Assembly (NCBI RefSeq): GCF_000150955.2
Contig: NC_011669.1
Coordinates: 1,370,993 to 1,434,992, forward strand
DNA length: 64,000 nucleotides
Origin: Phaeodactylum tricornutum CCAP 1055/1
Taxonomy: Eukaryota; Bacillariophyta; Bacillariophyceae; Surirellales; Neidiaceae
Direction of reading: 5' to 3'
Position numbers and translations under genes: made by a program. This document shows positions 9,878 through 20,696 of the stretch, piece after piece. Within the stretch, counting starts at the first letter, position 1, and each line of letters begins with the position of its first letter. The notes below the pieces were generated by a model. It was not told the origin of the DNA and ran no database searches. It was given only the letters and a program-made list of their open reading frames with translations.

Positions 9878-10393
9878 GTCATTGAATATGAGGCGACAGG
9901 CTCTAGTAGAAGGAGGCTTGGCTTGGTCCAAAGAAATGGCTAATGAAAGTTGGATTCGCACACCACACCTCTCGCGAGAGAGCAAAGCTTACTCGATCTG
10001 CAGGTAACATAGAGCCGATGCCTTCTAAACGGCTGCACAGAGACAAATTTTGAAAAAAAAATAATTGTAAACTTGTTTTTTGAGGAAAGGCCTTGACAAT
10101 GTGACCAAATTAACTTAACAAACATTCTGGTGGGGACTGGAAGACCCGGAATTTCCCATGAAAAATTCCAAATTTGCGTTCGTTTTTTGTTGCAGCTGTT
10201 GCCGGCCGCAGCGAAAGCCATAGTTACAATTAGTCTGAACCTTGCTTCGACTTGTTGCTGTGCCTTACTGATATCAGGGACAGCACTACCCAAGTCTCTG
10301 CCGCTAGTCTGCTAATGCTGCATTGATACACACACATCAGCTAGCTACAGCTGCACGTAAAGTCTTTCTCACTCGCGAAGCCGACAAGGAAGG

Positions 10394-11690
10394 ATGACGG
10401 ATATCAGACGGAAACGGAGAATTGCTCCATCGCCAAGACTGGGGCGTTTTCGTTGGAAATGGGCAACAGTGCCGCTCTTGCTCGCTCTGTACTGCGCCTC
10501 AGAAAGCCCATTGACAATAAACTGCTACGGTGGTTACTCGTTCACGCAACAGGGTAGCAGGAGTTTTGCGGACGCACGAAAAGTTGAAGACGACGAAAAG
10601 TCCAAACAAAGATCTCTTCGGATCAACAGCAGCAACAGAGCGCAGAATCCGACAGCTAACCAAAAGACCATGACTCTGAATCAAATTTTGATCAAGGCCG
10701 GTAGAAAAGGACTCGGTGGGGGTATTCCTGGTGCACTTGCCGGCATCGTTCAAGTTGTCACACTCATGTGGCTGCGTACGATTATCAATTACCAGTGCCG
10801 ATACGGAACCACCTTCCGACAAGCCCTCGTCACGCTCTTGCGTGAAGGTGGAGTCGGGCGCCTCTACCGCGGGGTGGCATTTGCTCTAATTCAGGCGCCT
10901 CTGGCGCGTTTCGGAAGTACTGCAGCCAACGATGGCGTCGAAGCCTTCGTTTCGAACTTTGAACCAACCCGAAATTGGGGTCCCGGAAGGACTACTATTG
11001 TAGCCAGTATCGTAGTTGGAGGCTGGCGAATGCTAATTATGCGTGAGTATTAGCTTTTGAACGAAACGCGGTCTGCTAATGGCCAGCTCCTGACGAACAA
11101 TTCTTTTTTATTTCAGCTATTGATACTATGAAAACTGTTCTGCAGGTTGATTCAGCTGAAGGTTTTCGAAACCTGATGAGGAGACTAAAGAGCGGCAAGC
11201 TCAACGTGCTATATCAAGGAGCGTTTGCTAATGCGATAGCTGCTATTGTGGGGCACTATCCATGGGTACGTAATCGCACAGGAACTAACAGTAAAAAGCT
11301 GACCAAAATATCGCATCTCCTCATCATGCTGCGCTCTCTCAGTTTTACATTTACAATTGGCTTGCTAACAGCGAGCAGGTACGCTATCTGCTTCCATCAA
11401 GTCTGCTACGCAATGCAGGGATAGGCCTTGTCGCTAGCGTCGTCAGTGATACCGTCGTGAACTGTATACGGGTCATTAAAACAAACAAACAATCGCTAGG
11501 CTCAAAACATTCAATCAGTTACTCGGAAACAATACGCATGGTACTAGCCGCGGACGGCTGGAAGGGTCTTTTTGGCCGTGGGTTGCGAACACGAATTTTT
11601 GCGAATGCATTGCAATCCGTAGTTTTTACAGTCTTGTGGAGAGCTCTAACCGAGCGGTTTCGCAGGACGCCTGTGGATGCGGAAGAATAG
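10394..11690 (+). CDS. Mitochondrial carrier (SLC25) family-like protein, 3 exons
   Basis: Exons 10394-11042, 11117-11265 and 11343-11690 (381 residues). Joining exons 1 and 2 (GTGAGT..TTTCAG) creates the sequence MPIDTMKTVLQV, the carrier signature Px[D/E]xx[K/R]xxxQ split by the intron, which supports the splice. A second degenerate signature, SDTVVNCIRVIKTNKQ, follows in exon 3, and FGRGLRTRIFANALQSVVF resembles the closing carrier repeat. The N-terminal about 100 residues are not carrier-like: basic, then a hydrophobic stretch LLLALYCASESPLTINCYGG, perhaps a signal or transit leader. Carriers normally have three repeats with intact motifs; here the first is weak and the third degenerate, so the substrate cannot be guessed and an organelle other than the mitochondrion is possible. 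Confidence 0.8.
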
Positions 11691-12432
11691 TTGCTATGGT
11701 GAAAGGAAATAGTAGTAGAGGAGCAGATCACTGATCATCACCTATATTCAGAGGTCGAGCCTAGCGATTTATGTAAATGTAAACAAACTTGCTGCCGTGC
11801 TTAGCGGAGAGGGGAAGTACTATCATTTTTTAAATTTTTCACGCGTTTTTGAAACTGACAGTGAATATGAGACCTTGTGTATCTCGAGGCCGCTTTTCAA
11901 ACGGACTGGGTCAGGTCACGAATGTTGAATTCACAGTCGACAGACAGGCAGGCAATCAATCGAACGCTACTTGTTGATCTAGAAAAACCCCACGTCAAGC
12001 GTCTGTCATATGTACGTTAGACTAAGACTGGTCTGCTCAGTCAGATAATGGTATAATTTGTGTTTTGCTCTGTTTCGTAACTACACTAGTGATCTTGTGC
12101 TATTCTAGTGCGATTCTAGTCGGTTATCGTTGCAGTTTTCTAGATCCAACTCCTGGTAAGGACAACATCTCACCAGAAGTTCAATCGCCTACTGCTAAAA
12201 GCCAAGTCGCTTCCGTCCCCCACACAACGAATCACAGCCCCACAGTCCCTACGAATATCCAAGAGTACAATGTAGACTCATAATCTTCGTAGTTCATCGT
12301 TTTCCTCAACTGTGATCTCCATCGTCGTTTTGTGTTCTTCAATACTACTTGCTGTTACACAAATAAAGTATGGATGCATGATGGAAGCGGTCGAACATAT
12401 CCCCTGCTTCATTTTGACATTTCTATTACAGC
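11691..12432. other. Gene-free stretch before DPH7
   Basis: No supported gene. A 3' splice-like sequence (TTCTATTACAG) ends one base before the DPH7 ATG, so a leader intron of DPH7 may lie here. Near-copies of the TGACTGTGA word occur (GACAGTGA near 11868, TTCACAGTC near 11930). Confidence 0.45.
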
Positions 12433-13815
12433 ATGGCACCATTACCTTACATGGATCATGTGCAGGCTACATTGAACCCATGCAGCGTTGAAACAATTCC
12501 TGAACCCATAACTCTGGCGGATAGCTCAAAGGTCTGGCCCTTGGTTGTCTCTTGCTACGAGTTGGACGAAGCTTCCGGTCGTCGGAACGGCAAAGCAGAT
12601 ATGTTTACAGTTCCGATGCCTGATATCTCGGAAGATAAGGAAACGACTCTGCCACTAAAGTTTGGAAGTCCCCATACTTTCACAGACAAAATATCAGGGA
12701 TTCTTGATGGCAAATGGTCCGAATTTTATAGCCCGGGCGACAATTCCAAATCATGGTGTTTCGCGACAGCGCAATCATCAGGCGAGATTCGTTCTTTCCG
12801 TTTGCAAATCCCACGATCTTTAGAAGGATATCCCCCGGTGTCAAAGTCAGATCCGTTGTACACAATTGCGGAAGCGGGCGCCAGCGAACCACCTGAAGAT
12901 GATGACGGAGCTCCGCTATGCTTGTCTTTAAATTGGGAACCATCATCTCAATGGAATAGCAAATCCGGTATGAAACGAATAGTGTCCACGTATTCAAATG
13001 GGACTGTCGCAATTCATGATGTATCATTTTCATCTGGTTCTACGCATTTCATTGCCAGGGAAAGTTGGCGAGGTAAGTGCTCCTTTTACCGGAAAGAATT
13101 TTGTAGGTACAGTGATAGCACGCTTAAAATATTCGGATCTTATTGCTCACTGATCAGCACATAGTATATTCACAAGTCCTGCAGAAGTTTGGTCAGCGTC
13201 TTTCGCGTGTGACGGGGACCAAAATATGATTCTTTCCTGTGGCGATGAAGGATCAGTGAAGGTATGGGATATTAGGAGTAATGTTCGACCCATGCACGAA
13301 TTGAATTTTTTTGAATCCGGAGCAACGTGCGCTTCGCATCATCCTCGGCACGAGCACTTGGTTGCATGTGGTTCTTATGACGAGAGAGTTTGTATCTATG
13401 ATATTCGATATCTATCTCAAAAGCCATTGTTTCGAAGTGATTCCTTAGGAGGGGGAATATGGAGACTTAAATGGCATCCATACTCCGACCAGAAGTTACT
13501 TGTTAGCGCAATGCACGGCGGATGCCTTGTCCTACGCGTAAGCCAAGATGTTGGAGTAGAGAGCGGAATTGTAGACGCGCCGAGTTTTGAAGTGACAAAA
13601 ACGTTCACTGAGCATGAGAGGTACGTCTTGTGTCTAATGAAATGCCGCAGTCCCTGATCGAAATGCACTAAAATCAAATCTTGTCATTTTTATGCAGTAT
13701 GGCGTACGGTGCCGATTGGCTTGTGAGTGGCAATCCAGCGCAGAAGACCTACTTTGAAGCTGCAGCTAGTTGTAGTTTTTACGATCGGAGCATCTTCCTC
13801 TGGGAAACGGTATAA
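12433..13815 (+). CDS. DPH7: Diphthine methyl ester hydrolase, WD-repeat (DPH7/WDR85/RRT2)
   Basis: Acts in diphthamide synthesis on elongation factor 2, removing the methyl ester of diphthine methyl ester in the cytosol before the final amidation. Three exons: 12433-13072, 13185-13620 and 13698-13815 (397 residues). The second 3' splice site (CCTGCAG before AAGTTTGG) is chosen because it alone keeps the frame and yields EVWSASFACDGDQN. Family motifs: DGTVAIHDV-type repeat, CGDEGSVKVWDIRSN, VACGSYDERVCIYDIR, GGGIWRLKWHPYSDQKLLVS, and, across the last intron, EHESMAYGADWLVSG, a hallmark of DPH7, ending in FYDRSIFLWETV. Length fits the family. The 3' end is 64 bp from the convergent bestrophin gene. 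Confidence 0.93.
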
Positions 13816-13879
13816 TAATGAAATTGGCATGGCGAAATCCTAAGAGCATTTAAAATTCATCGCAGTACATTCTACCTCT

Positions 13880-16800
13880 CTATGTGTCTCCTTCCTTCTT
13901 GTCTTCTAGTTGAGTTTCTGATGCATCTATTTCCGAGGGTTGGCTCGGCTGCTCAAAGTTCATAGTCTCAACTTCTCCAAAAAGTAGGACGTCGTCGTTG
14001 ACATCTTTAAGCCCGCCGCTTGCTGAGCTTGCAATGGCTTCAGTGGAATTTAAAGGAAGGCTGCTAGTCGACTCGTCCATTTCTAGCACTGCTAATTCGT
14101 CATAGTCTGTTGCGTTGGCGGCTTTGATGTGTGATGTGCCATCACCATCCCCAAGGTCCACAGTATCCGCCGCGGGGGGCGCATTTAAGATAGCAGCTGT
14201 CTCTAACAGTTCTTCTTGTTCCGCTACCAAAATTTCAGCAACCTGCTTTGTATATTCTTCGTAGCTAACAGGGAGAGTTGTGGTCTCGATTTCATCTGGT
14301 TCGAAATCCTCTACATACGTTTCGTCGGCCAGAATCTGGCTAAGCCGAAGCTCTTTGCCGTCGATCGAACGCTCTGCGCGAAATGGATACCCCGGTTCTT
14401 GTGATATACGTTGAGACCTGGATCCCCGTTGGGTTCCAAAAGAAGTCGCCTTTTGCGTCTCAAACTTCGGTCTATCCTGCGGAGACTCCGCTATTGAATC
14501 GCCCCATAGCTGCGACACTTCATAAAAGGATTGTTCGTCCTCGACCGTATCAAGACTAGATGGAGAGCTTCGGGTAAGAACTGATCCCCAAAGCTGGGCC
14601 ACGTCTTCAAATTGGCTCTCGTTCTGCGAGATTGAAGTTTCTTGATAGCCCGGAATCTCTGGTATTTCGTCCGCTGGGAGCCCCCACAACTGAGATATTC
14701 CGTCCAATTTCGTCTGATCATACACTGCATCAGATGATGAATTTTCTTTCGCTGGAGGCGCATAGATGTCTGCGCCAGGTGATGCCATTAAAATATCTCT
14801 TGTTTCGATGAGCTCGTTTACAGTGGCTCCATTGATTTTTCCTATATTCACTTCGTTGTCCTTTTGGCTTCGAATTAGCCGCTCCATCTCCCTTCCAGCT
14901 TCTAGTTCTTCTTCCCAAACTTCGTCGGCGAGCATTTGGCTAAGTCGAATTTCCTTTCCATCCGGAGTCAATTCGTCGTGCCAAGGAAGGTCCTAAATAA
15001 AGGACGGAATGTTTATGAGACACTTTCAGCTCGATATGCGAATGCGACGACGAAAGACATACCTTATATGGATCAGATGAGTCGAAAGCATGTACGTATC
15101 CATCGCTACTATCCCAGTCCAGGAGCGAAGCGAAAATCTCATCTTCGTCCTCTTCAAAGTCAAGACTGCTGTCGCGATCGATTGTGTAGTCGCCCAACTC
15201 GCCTGAAACTGTGTACTCCGAAGAACCATCTCCATTCACAAAAACCTGGGTATCATTTCCGAAATTTTTTATCGGTGATTGAGTAGACAGAACATGCGGT
15301 CTTGAAATCGGAATGCCCTCTGGGACTAGTGAAGGATCCCGATCGCTTACAACTGATGTCAGATTGTAAAGAGAGCGAGATACCTCGGATGCAACCAGAA
15401 TGTTGGAATGTCCCAAGATTCCGGGGCAAGAAAATTGTGGTCCAACGACTATAGAAGAGTCCGCCAAGTCAGTACAAGAGCTACTCACAGTAATTTGCGC
15501 CGGTAAAATGGCGTCAGCAGCTCGTCGTATCCTTTGCGCTTCCGCCTCTTCTTTTCTTCGTGTCGCCTCCTGTTTGTCACGCTTTTTTTGAATTTCTCTT
15601 TCTTTCTGCAAACGTTCTTGTTCGAATTGCTCGAGCTCTTCTACTGTGTACCCACGCACAGGGAGCAAATAATCAGATAACTCGCCGTCCTTGATGCGTT
15701 GAGACGAAACTGGCATTTGTTCCAGGCCATGCATCCATCGAATCGAACCTGCATTTGTTTCTGCAATTAGAGTGTCAACGACCAATGGGTCTTCACCTTT
15801 CCCGTAGGATTCATTGTCGTAAGGATCCAAAAACTGTTTCGCCAAATCAAATAAGCCTTGGTACGAAACTGTTAGTAACCCTGTACCAAGCACCGCAAGC
15901 ATTGGAGACATGTTCGACGAAATTGCCATTAAAGGATACATCCAGAGAACCAAGTCGACCAAAACTTGTACAATATGCGCGTAAGCAAGTGGCATCCGGC
16001 CTTGAAGCTCGTCACCAATAGCGCCGTACTGAGCGCGGCATACATGTATTTTTTCCAAAAACTGCTCTTCAAAACCTGCGCCTCCCTGAAAATGGCCTGC
16101 TTCACGTCCTTCCACAAAAGTCCGTGCTATCCATAAAAGGATTGCGTTATGTCTTTGTGTAGCGGGAAGCTCAGCATCTACTAAGATTTCGCGCTCCTCT
16201 GCAGTCATTAAGCCTCGTTCAACCAGACGGCGCATGCCCCGGGGTGTCAAGATCGGGCGATGCGACCGAGTAAAGGAAGCGTAAGTTAATAAGTTGAATA
16301 GACGAATGTAGCGACTCACGAGCTCAAGAACGTGCCTTGCGGCAGGGGTGTATGTCGATGGCTCATTCGGGCTTGCAGGTGCTTTTCTACAGGCATGGGC
16401 GGCCAAAGTTAAATTCAAATCATGAAGTCGACCTTGTAGTCGTCGGCTCAGCTCATAACATTTTCTCCATAGAGCGTAAGACTGGTTTACAAAAAAAGTC
16501 AAAGTAAAAGTGGTAACCGACAAAAGCTGTCCCCAGAGAATATTGAAGCCACGAAAGCATCCCGTAATGTCTATCCCGGAAAGTAATGTGTAAGTCGATG
16601 TAGCGCCGTCAAAGGGACTCAGCACTTTAGCGTATAAAACAACGTACTCGGATATTTTTGGCAAATGAAGAGAACGACACATGCATATATCATCTTTTTC
16701 ACGCATGAATCCCAGGTTTCACTAAAAACTGTCCCTTGCCATCGCTTCCATATCCACCCACTTGAGGGATCAAATTGCATCATGATTGGCCTCCTCGCCG

Positions 16801-17086
16801 AAGTTCTAACACTCTCATCGAGGAGATCGTCAAGCAGTTTCTGCGTTGATGCTTGCTCGATGATTGACTCAGGAGTGGTAAGAACCATGTGGCGGACGAT
16901 TATTTTCCGAGACGGGAACAAGCCAGAACTTTTGTTCGCAAACTGTAGCCCCACGGTTACTGAAGATAGTAAAACCCACGATGACATCACATAACATAAA
17001 GACCGACGGTTGGTGCTCCATAGAATAAACATCGGCAAATGCAGTCGTCGTTTCGACGAGCGAACTACTACTCGTGCTGTAGCCAT
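13880..17086 (-). CDS. Bestrophin-like anion channel with long repeat-bearing acidic tail
   Basis: Exons on the minus strand: 17086-16648, 16570-15063, 14992-13880 (1019 residues). The channel part matches its tandem neighbour almost position for position: MMQFDPSS.., IWKRWQGTVFSETW, ILWGQLLSVTTFTLTFFVNQ, TRSHRPILTPRGMRRLVERG, AYAHIVQVLVDLVLWMYP and FLDPYDNESYGKGEDP..VDTLIAETNAGSIRWM. Bestrophins are pentameric chloride/bicarbonate channels; in algae, relatives are linked to bicarbonate entry into the thylakoid. The first intron is supported because splicing gives exactly the same spacing (PNITGCFRGFNILWGQ) as the neighbour. After a charged coiled segment (residues about 470-540) follows an acidic, presumably disordered tail with repeats: DGKE[IL]RLSQ[MI]LADE near 660 and 860, QLWG at about 750, 782 and 810, and E..ET..IL.APP.AD near 710 and 910. 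The N-terminus has a hydrophobic leader (MSSWVLLSSVTVGLQFANKS); an internal Met could be the true start. Confidence 0.88.
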
Positions 17087-17533
17087 GCCTCGACTCTCTT
17101 ACACCGTTTTGAACCCGGCACCAAAGACGTCGAAGATGGATAGCTAACTGTAGAAAGTCCAATCTCCTAAAAGGATATTCATCTGCCGGAGCGTGAGGTG
17201 TGGGGTCGAAGCTATGGGCATCAAGAAAAACCAATTGCAAAATGGGCGGTCGCTGACGCTGTTTTGGGTCACGATGGAGGGTGATTCACACTCAGATTTG
17301 TCGTGACATCTGTGTAATGCAAATGAATGTGACATGTGACTGTGAGTTACATTCGCAAGAATGGGGAGGGGTTAGGGGTATACAGTGACGCAGAAGATTA
17401 GGTCAAGGGTTTGCAAACGGAAAAAACTAACATTAAAAATGCTCACTGTCAATACCTCTCCCAATTCGTTAAGTGTAAGCTACCAACGACGCATACCACC
17501 AACTTATTACAAGTTGCTTACAATGAGCATTTG
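17087..17533. other. Spacer between tandem bestrophin genes
   Basis: About 450 bp holding the promoter of the left bestrophin gene and the 3' end of the right one. It includes a TGACTGTGA copy and a CTCACTGTCAAT near 17448. No gene seen. Confidence 0.5.
17337..17345. promoter_or_regulatory. TGACTGTGA element
   Basis: Exact copy of the recurrent word, 251 bp upstream of the left bestrophin start codon. Confidence 0.5.
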
Positions 17534-19353
17534 CTATTTGTTTTGATCTCTTCCTTCCCCAACTAATCGTACCTCTTTGTATTCTTCCTCCGCGGCGTTG
17601 GTGAACATATCAAACATTTCACTAGCAATCGTCTCGCCTTTCTCCTCTGTCTCGAATATGGACAAAAGTTCGTCCGTATTGTTGTCGACAAGCAGACGTG
17701 CGTCTCCGCTTTCAGCCTCCACTTCTAGTTCTGGAATTGAATCCGAGCCTGGTGGTGCGTTCAAAATCCGTTTGGTTTCTTCGTACTCCTCTTCCGCAGC
17801 TTCCAAGATCTCCGCAGCTTTTTGCTGCAGTTCCTCAGGAGTTAACAATGTTATGCTTTCCGCAGGTTCATTCGCCTTTTCACTTTCCATTGCAGCCTTT
17901 GCCTCCAAATGCTTAGTACTGAAGCCGTCATCTGGCAGTATGAAAGCAGAAAGGTCGCCTTGATTGAAACATCGGTAAGGAATTGGCATTTCGTCGAGAC
18001 TGAACATCCAACGAAGGGATCCAGCGTTAGTCTCTGCAATCAGCGTGTCTACATTGAGCGCGTCGTCTCCGTTCCAAAAGCTCTCATTGTGGAATGGATC
18101 CAGGAACTGCTTGGCAAGGTCGAATAAACTTTGGTAACACGACGTCAAAAGGACAGTACCAAAAAGACCCAGTGGCAACGACATGCCCGAACTGAATGCT
18201 CCGATTGGGTACATCCATAGGATTAAGTCAACCAGAACTTGCACCACATGTGCGTACGCAAAAGGCATACGTCCACGTAGTTCACTTTCCATTGAGTTGG
18301 CTTGAGCACGGATTTCCTGGACTTTGTTCATTACTTGCTGCTCAAAACCCGGGCCTCCGTCTAAAAGCCCGGCGCGCCGACCATCAATAATCGCTCGAAA
18401 GATCCACATCAGAACTGCATTGTGTCGTTGTGTAGCTGCAATACTTGAGTTAGTCAACAGCTTACGTTCTCGTGATGTGAGTAATCCACGATCTACCATG
18501 CGTCGCATACCCCGGGGTGTCAATAGTGGCCGATGTGATCGTGTGAAGGAGGCATAAGAAAATATGTTAAAAAGTCGCACATATCTGGCTACTACCAGCA
18601 GCAATTGTCGACTGGAAGGTGTAAATTGAGATCCTTCTTCGGATTCCGGCGATTGCGGATCCACGCGTCGAGCGGAAACGGCAAGTGCCATGGCTAAATC
18701 GTTCAGCCGTCCCTGCAGCGTACGGCTGATTGAGAGGCAGGTTCGCCAAAGTGTATAGCTTTGATTTACAAAGAAAGTCAAGGTAAAAGTTGTGACAGAC
18801 AGGGTCTGACCCCAGAGTGTACTAAAATCAGATAAAACACGTCCACTGCCTGGATTGCGTCGAAATAGAAAGTAAACCAGTACAGCCCATAGTACGTGCC
18901 TAACTACTGACGGCCACGTTTCCGCAAAAATAGTACCTTTCCAGTGTTTCCAAATCTACAATGACGATACGCCCTGATGCATGAGAGACTATGAAATGAA
19001 GCAGCAGCAAAATAAAGACAGACCACTGTACTTACTGCTGTGCTCGAAGGATCAAATTGAAACATTATCGGTCGGCGAGCACTAGTGCGGATGCCTTCAT
19101 CTATAATCTTATCGAGCAGCGCTTGTGTCGAGACTTCTTCGATCAAGGAATCCGGTAAGCTGACCACCAGTAAATGTGTTTTTCGGGCTGCATATTCTAC
19201 TGCTTTTCTCCGTTTAGATACTTCGCTTGCTAGCACGTCCCTCTTTGTCGAGAAATGCCCTATTCGGACATGCGAAAACGCTGAAACATGCCCCACAATA
19301 ACCCAACCAAAGAGAACTCGCAGGAGTACTGAATCGATTTGCCTTGTTTTCAT
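17534..19353 (-). CDS. Bestrophin-like anion channel, tandem paralog with short tail
   Basis: Exons on the minus strand: 19353-19036 and 18955-17534 (579 residues). The start is the first true ATG (MKTRQIDSVLL); a hydrophobic leader FGWVIVGHVSAFSHVR ends in an SAF motif typical of diatom plastid import, so a plastid membrane is likely. The channel region mirrors the neighbour: FDPSSTA | IWKHWKGTIFAETW (intron at the bar), FSTLWGQTLSVTTFTLTFF, TRSHRPLLTPRGMRRMVDRG, AYAHVVQVLVDLILWMYP and FLDPFHNESFWNGDDALNVDTLIAETNAGSLRWM. The tail is about 170 residues, Glu-rich, with one copy of the E..ET..IL.APP..D module (about 495-512) that occurs twice in the neighbour. The neighbour has no intron at this position and this gene lacks both of the neighbour's introns. 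Role: probable chloride or bicarbonate channel (family inference). Confidence 0.9.
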
Positions 19354-19766
19354 TCCTTGCAATATTATAAAAAACGAAACAGCAGCAAAGCTCTAGGTTT
19401 TTGGCTTGATTGCTGATGGAATCAAAGTCAATCCATCTCAAGAGTAGAACATGTAACTCGAGCGAAATTCGTTTCTAAACATGCGATTTCGCCATGTTCA
19501 TTTTGAAGGTGAACAACTTCCATTTTGCTGACTGACTGTATTTGCCCGAGCTCCAAACTTGATAGGGCCAAGGGCAGACGGTCGATATATGAAAATGTCT
19601 CAGTCGATACAAGCGAGACATAACTTTTATTTATCGCTGTTTTAGCGAATTTCGTTCACTGTCACTGTCGCGACGTACACACCGAGTCGCATGTTGGTTT
19701 CTGGGTTCGACTTACGAATTGACCCGATTTTCGTTGACAGTGAGCTCATTTTGTGAGTGGCTTACC
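19354..19766. other. Divergent intergenic region
   Basis: Promoter space for the bestrophin paralog and the dephospho-CoA kinase. Repeated CACTGTCACTGTC near 19662 and GACAGTGAGC near 19737 resemble the recurrent TGACTGTGA word. Confidence 0.45.
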
Positions 19767-20675
19767 ATGCCCCTCTTTGTATCGATTGCGTCCTACGTTG
19801 TGATCCTGCGTCTGTTTCTGAGTGCAGTTGCGGTAAACTCTTGGAGAACCACATTATTCTCCCGCCGCACTGGAGCTACCATATCATTCTGTCGCCGTAC
19901 TGGAACACTAGCAACGACTCGACACTTTGGAAATTCAAACATGTTCGATGTCCACCACACTGGCAACAGCAAGACTTCAGTTGCCTCCAGCAAGGAAGGA
20001 GTTTCCGAGTATTCTATTCATGTTTTAGGAGTTTGTGGGGGTATCGGATCGGGTAAGAGTGTGGCTTGTGAGTTGCTCGTGTCGGAACTCAATTGTCTTG
20101 CGCACATTGATTCCGATTCCATCGCTCATTCTGTCTACGAGCCGGGAAGCCAGGCTATCCAAGATGTTGTGGACACGTTCGGGCCGGAACTTTTGATCGA
20201 AGAGACGGGAGACATCGACCGGAAACGATTAGGATCTATCGTTTTCGCGGATTCCGAAGCGATGAGACGACTGGAACGGATCGTGTGGCCGCATGTACGG
20301 ACGAAAATCTGGCACAGAATTGAAGAGATCAAATCGACAGCAGGCGCAATGCCGGACAAAAAACCCATCATTATTTTAGAAGCAGCTGTTTTGCTTGATG
20401 CTGGTTGGGAAGTGTTTCTGGATGGAGTATGGGTTATTCACGTTTCAAAAGACATGGCGCTACAACGCCTGCAGACGAACAGAGGAATGAGCTTTGATGA
20501 TGCGGCGAAACGGGTCGAAGCTCAGCAAGCAAGAAGGGGAATTGGAAATCTTCAGGAAGAAGTAAACAACGGTATAGTGACGGCCGTGATTGATAACGCC
20601 GGAACATTAGAGGATCTTAAGCAGGATCTGCTGACAAAGCTAAGCGATACCTGTAATTGGTATCCAAACCAATAA
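19767..20675 (+). CDS. coaE: Dephospho-CoA kinase
   Basis: Catalyses the last step of coenzyme A synthesis, ATP-dependent 3'-phosphorylation of dephospho-CoA. From the first in-frame ATG (19767) it has 302 residues. The core starts near residue 90: LGVCGGIGSGKS is the Walker A loop, followed by IDSDSIAHSVYEPGS (substrate-binding DAD-like site), then DRKRLGSIVFADSEAMRRLE and IVWPHVR, and a late LDGVWVIHVSKDMALQRL with the lid-type sequence QARRGIGN. The first about 85 residues are extra: a hydrophobic stretch (FVSIASYVVILRLFLSAVAV) then a Ser/Thr/Arg-rich region, which suggests a signal or organelle leader. The 3' end is 21 bp from the convergent Pelota gene. Confidence 0.92.
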   Translation: MPLFVSIASYVVILRLFLSAVAVNSWRTTLFSRRTGATISFCRRTGTLATTRHFGNSNMFDVHHTGNSKTSVASSKEGVSEYSIHVLGVCGGIGSGKSVACELLVSELNCLAHIDSDSIAHSVYEPGSQAIQDVVDTFGPELLIEETGDIDRKRLGSIVFADSEAMRRLERIVWPHVRTKIWHRIEEIKSTAGAMPDKKPIIILEAAVLLDAGWEVFLDGVWVIHVSKDMALQRLQTNRGMSFDDAAKRVEAQQARRGIGNLQEEVNNGIVTAVIDNAGTLEDLKQDLLTKLSDTCNWYPNQ

Positions 20676-20696
20676 GAAGCAACATAAATGACTTTT

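Larger units (their letters stand above)
9570..10393. other. Divergent intergenic region between phosphatase and carrier genes
   Basis: Holds the promoters of two divergent genes, one TGACTGTGA element (9748-9756) preceded by a GACAGTGA half-copy, and a (CAGT)5 tract. Remaining short frames show no family features. Confidence 0.5.

Noticed and set aside
12065-12283. 72-codon frame upstream of DPH7 with a hydrophobic start
   Set aside because: No ATG start and no recognisable motif; more likely leader or intergenic sequence.
13073-13184. Acceptor CACATAG in DPH7
   Set aside because: Gives a frame with an early stop; CCTGCAG restores EVWSASF.
16619-16706. Continuation of the bestrophin first-exon frame to a stop, and a Met-started frame MREKDDICMC
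   Set aside because: Both are intron read-through; splicing at 16648/16570 gives exact alignment with the paralog.
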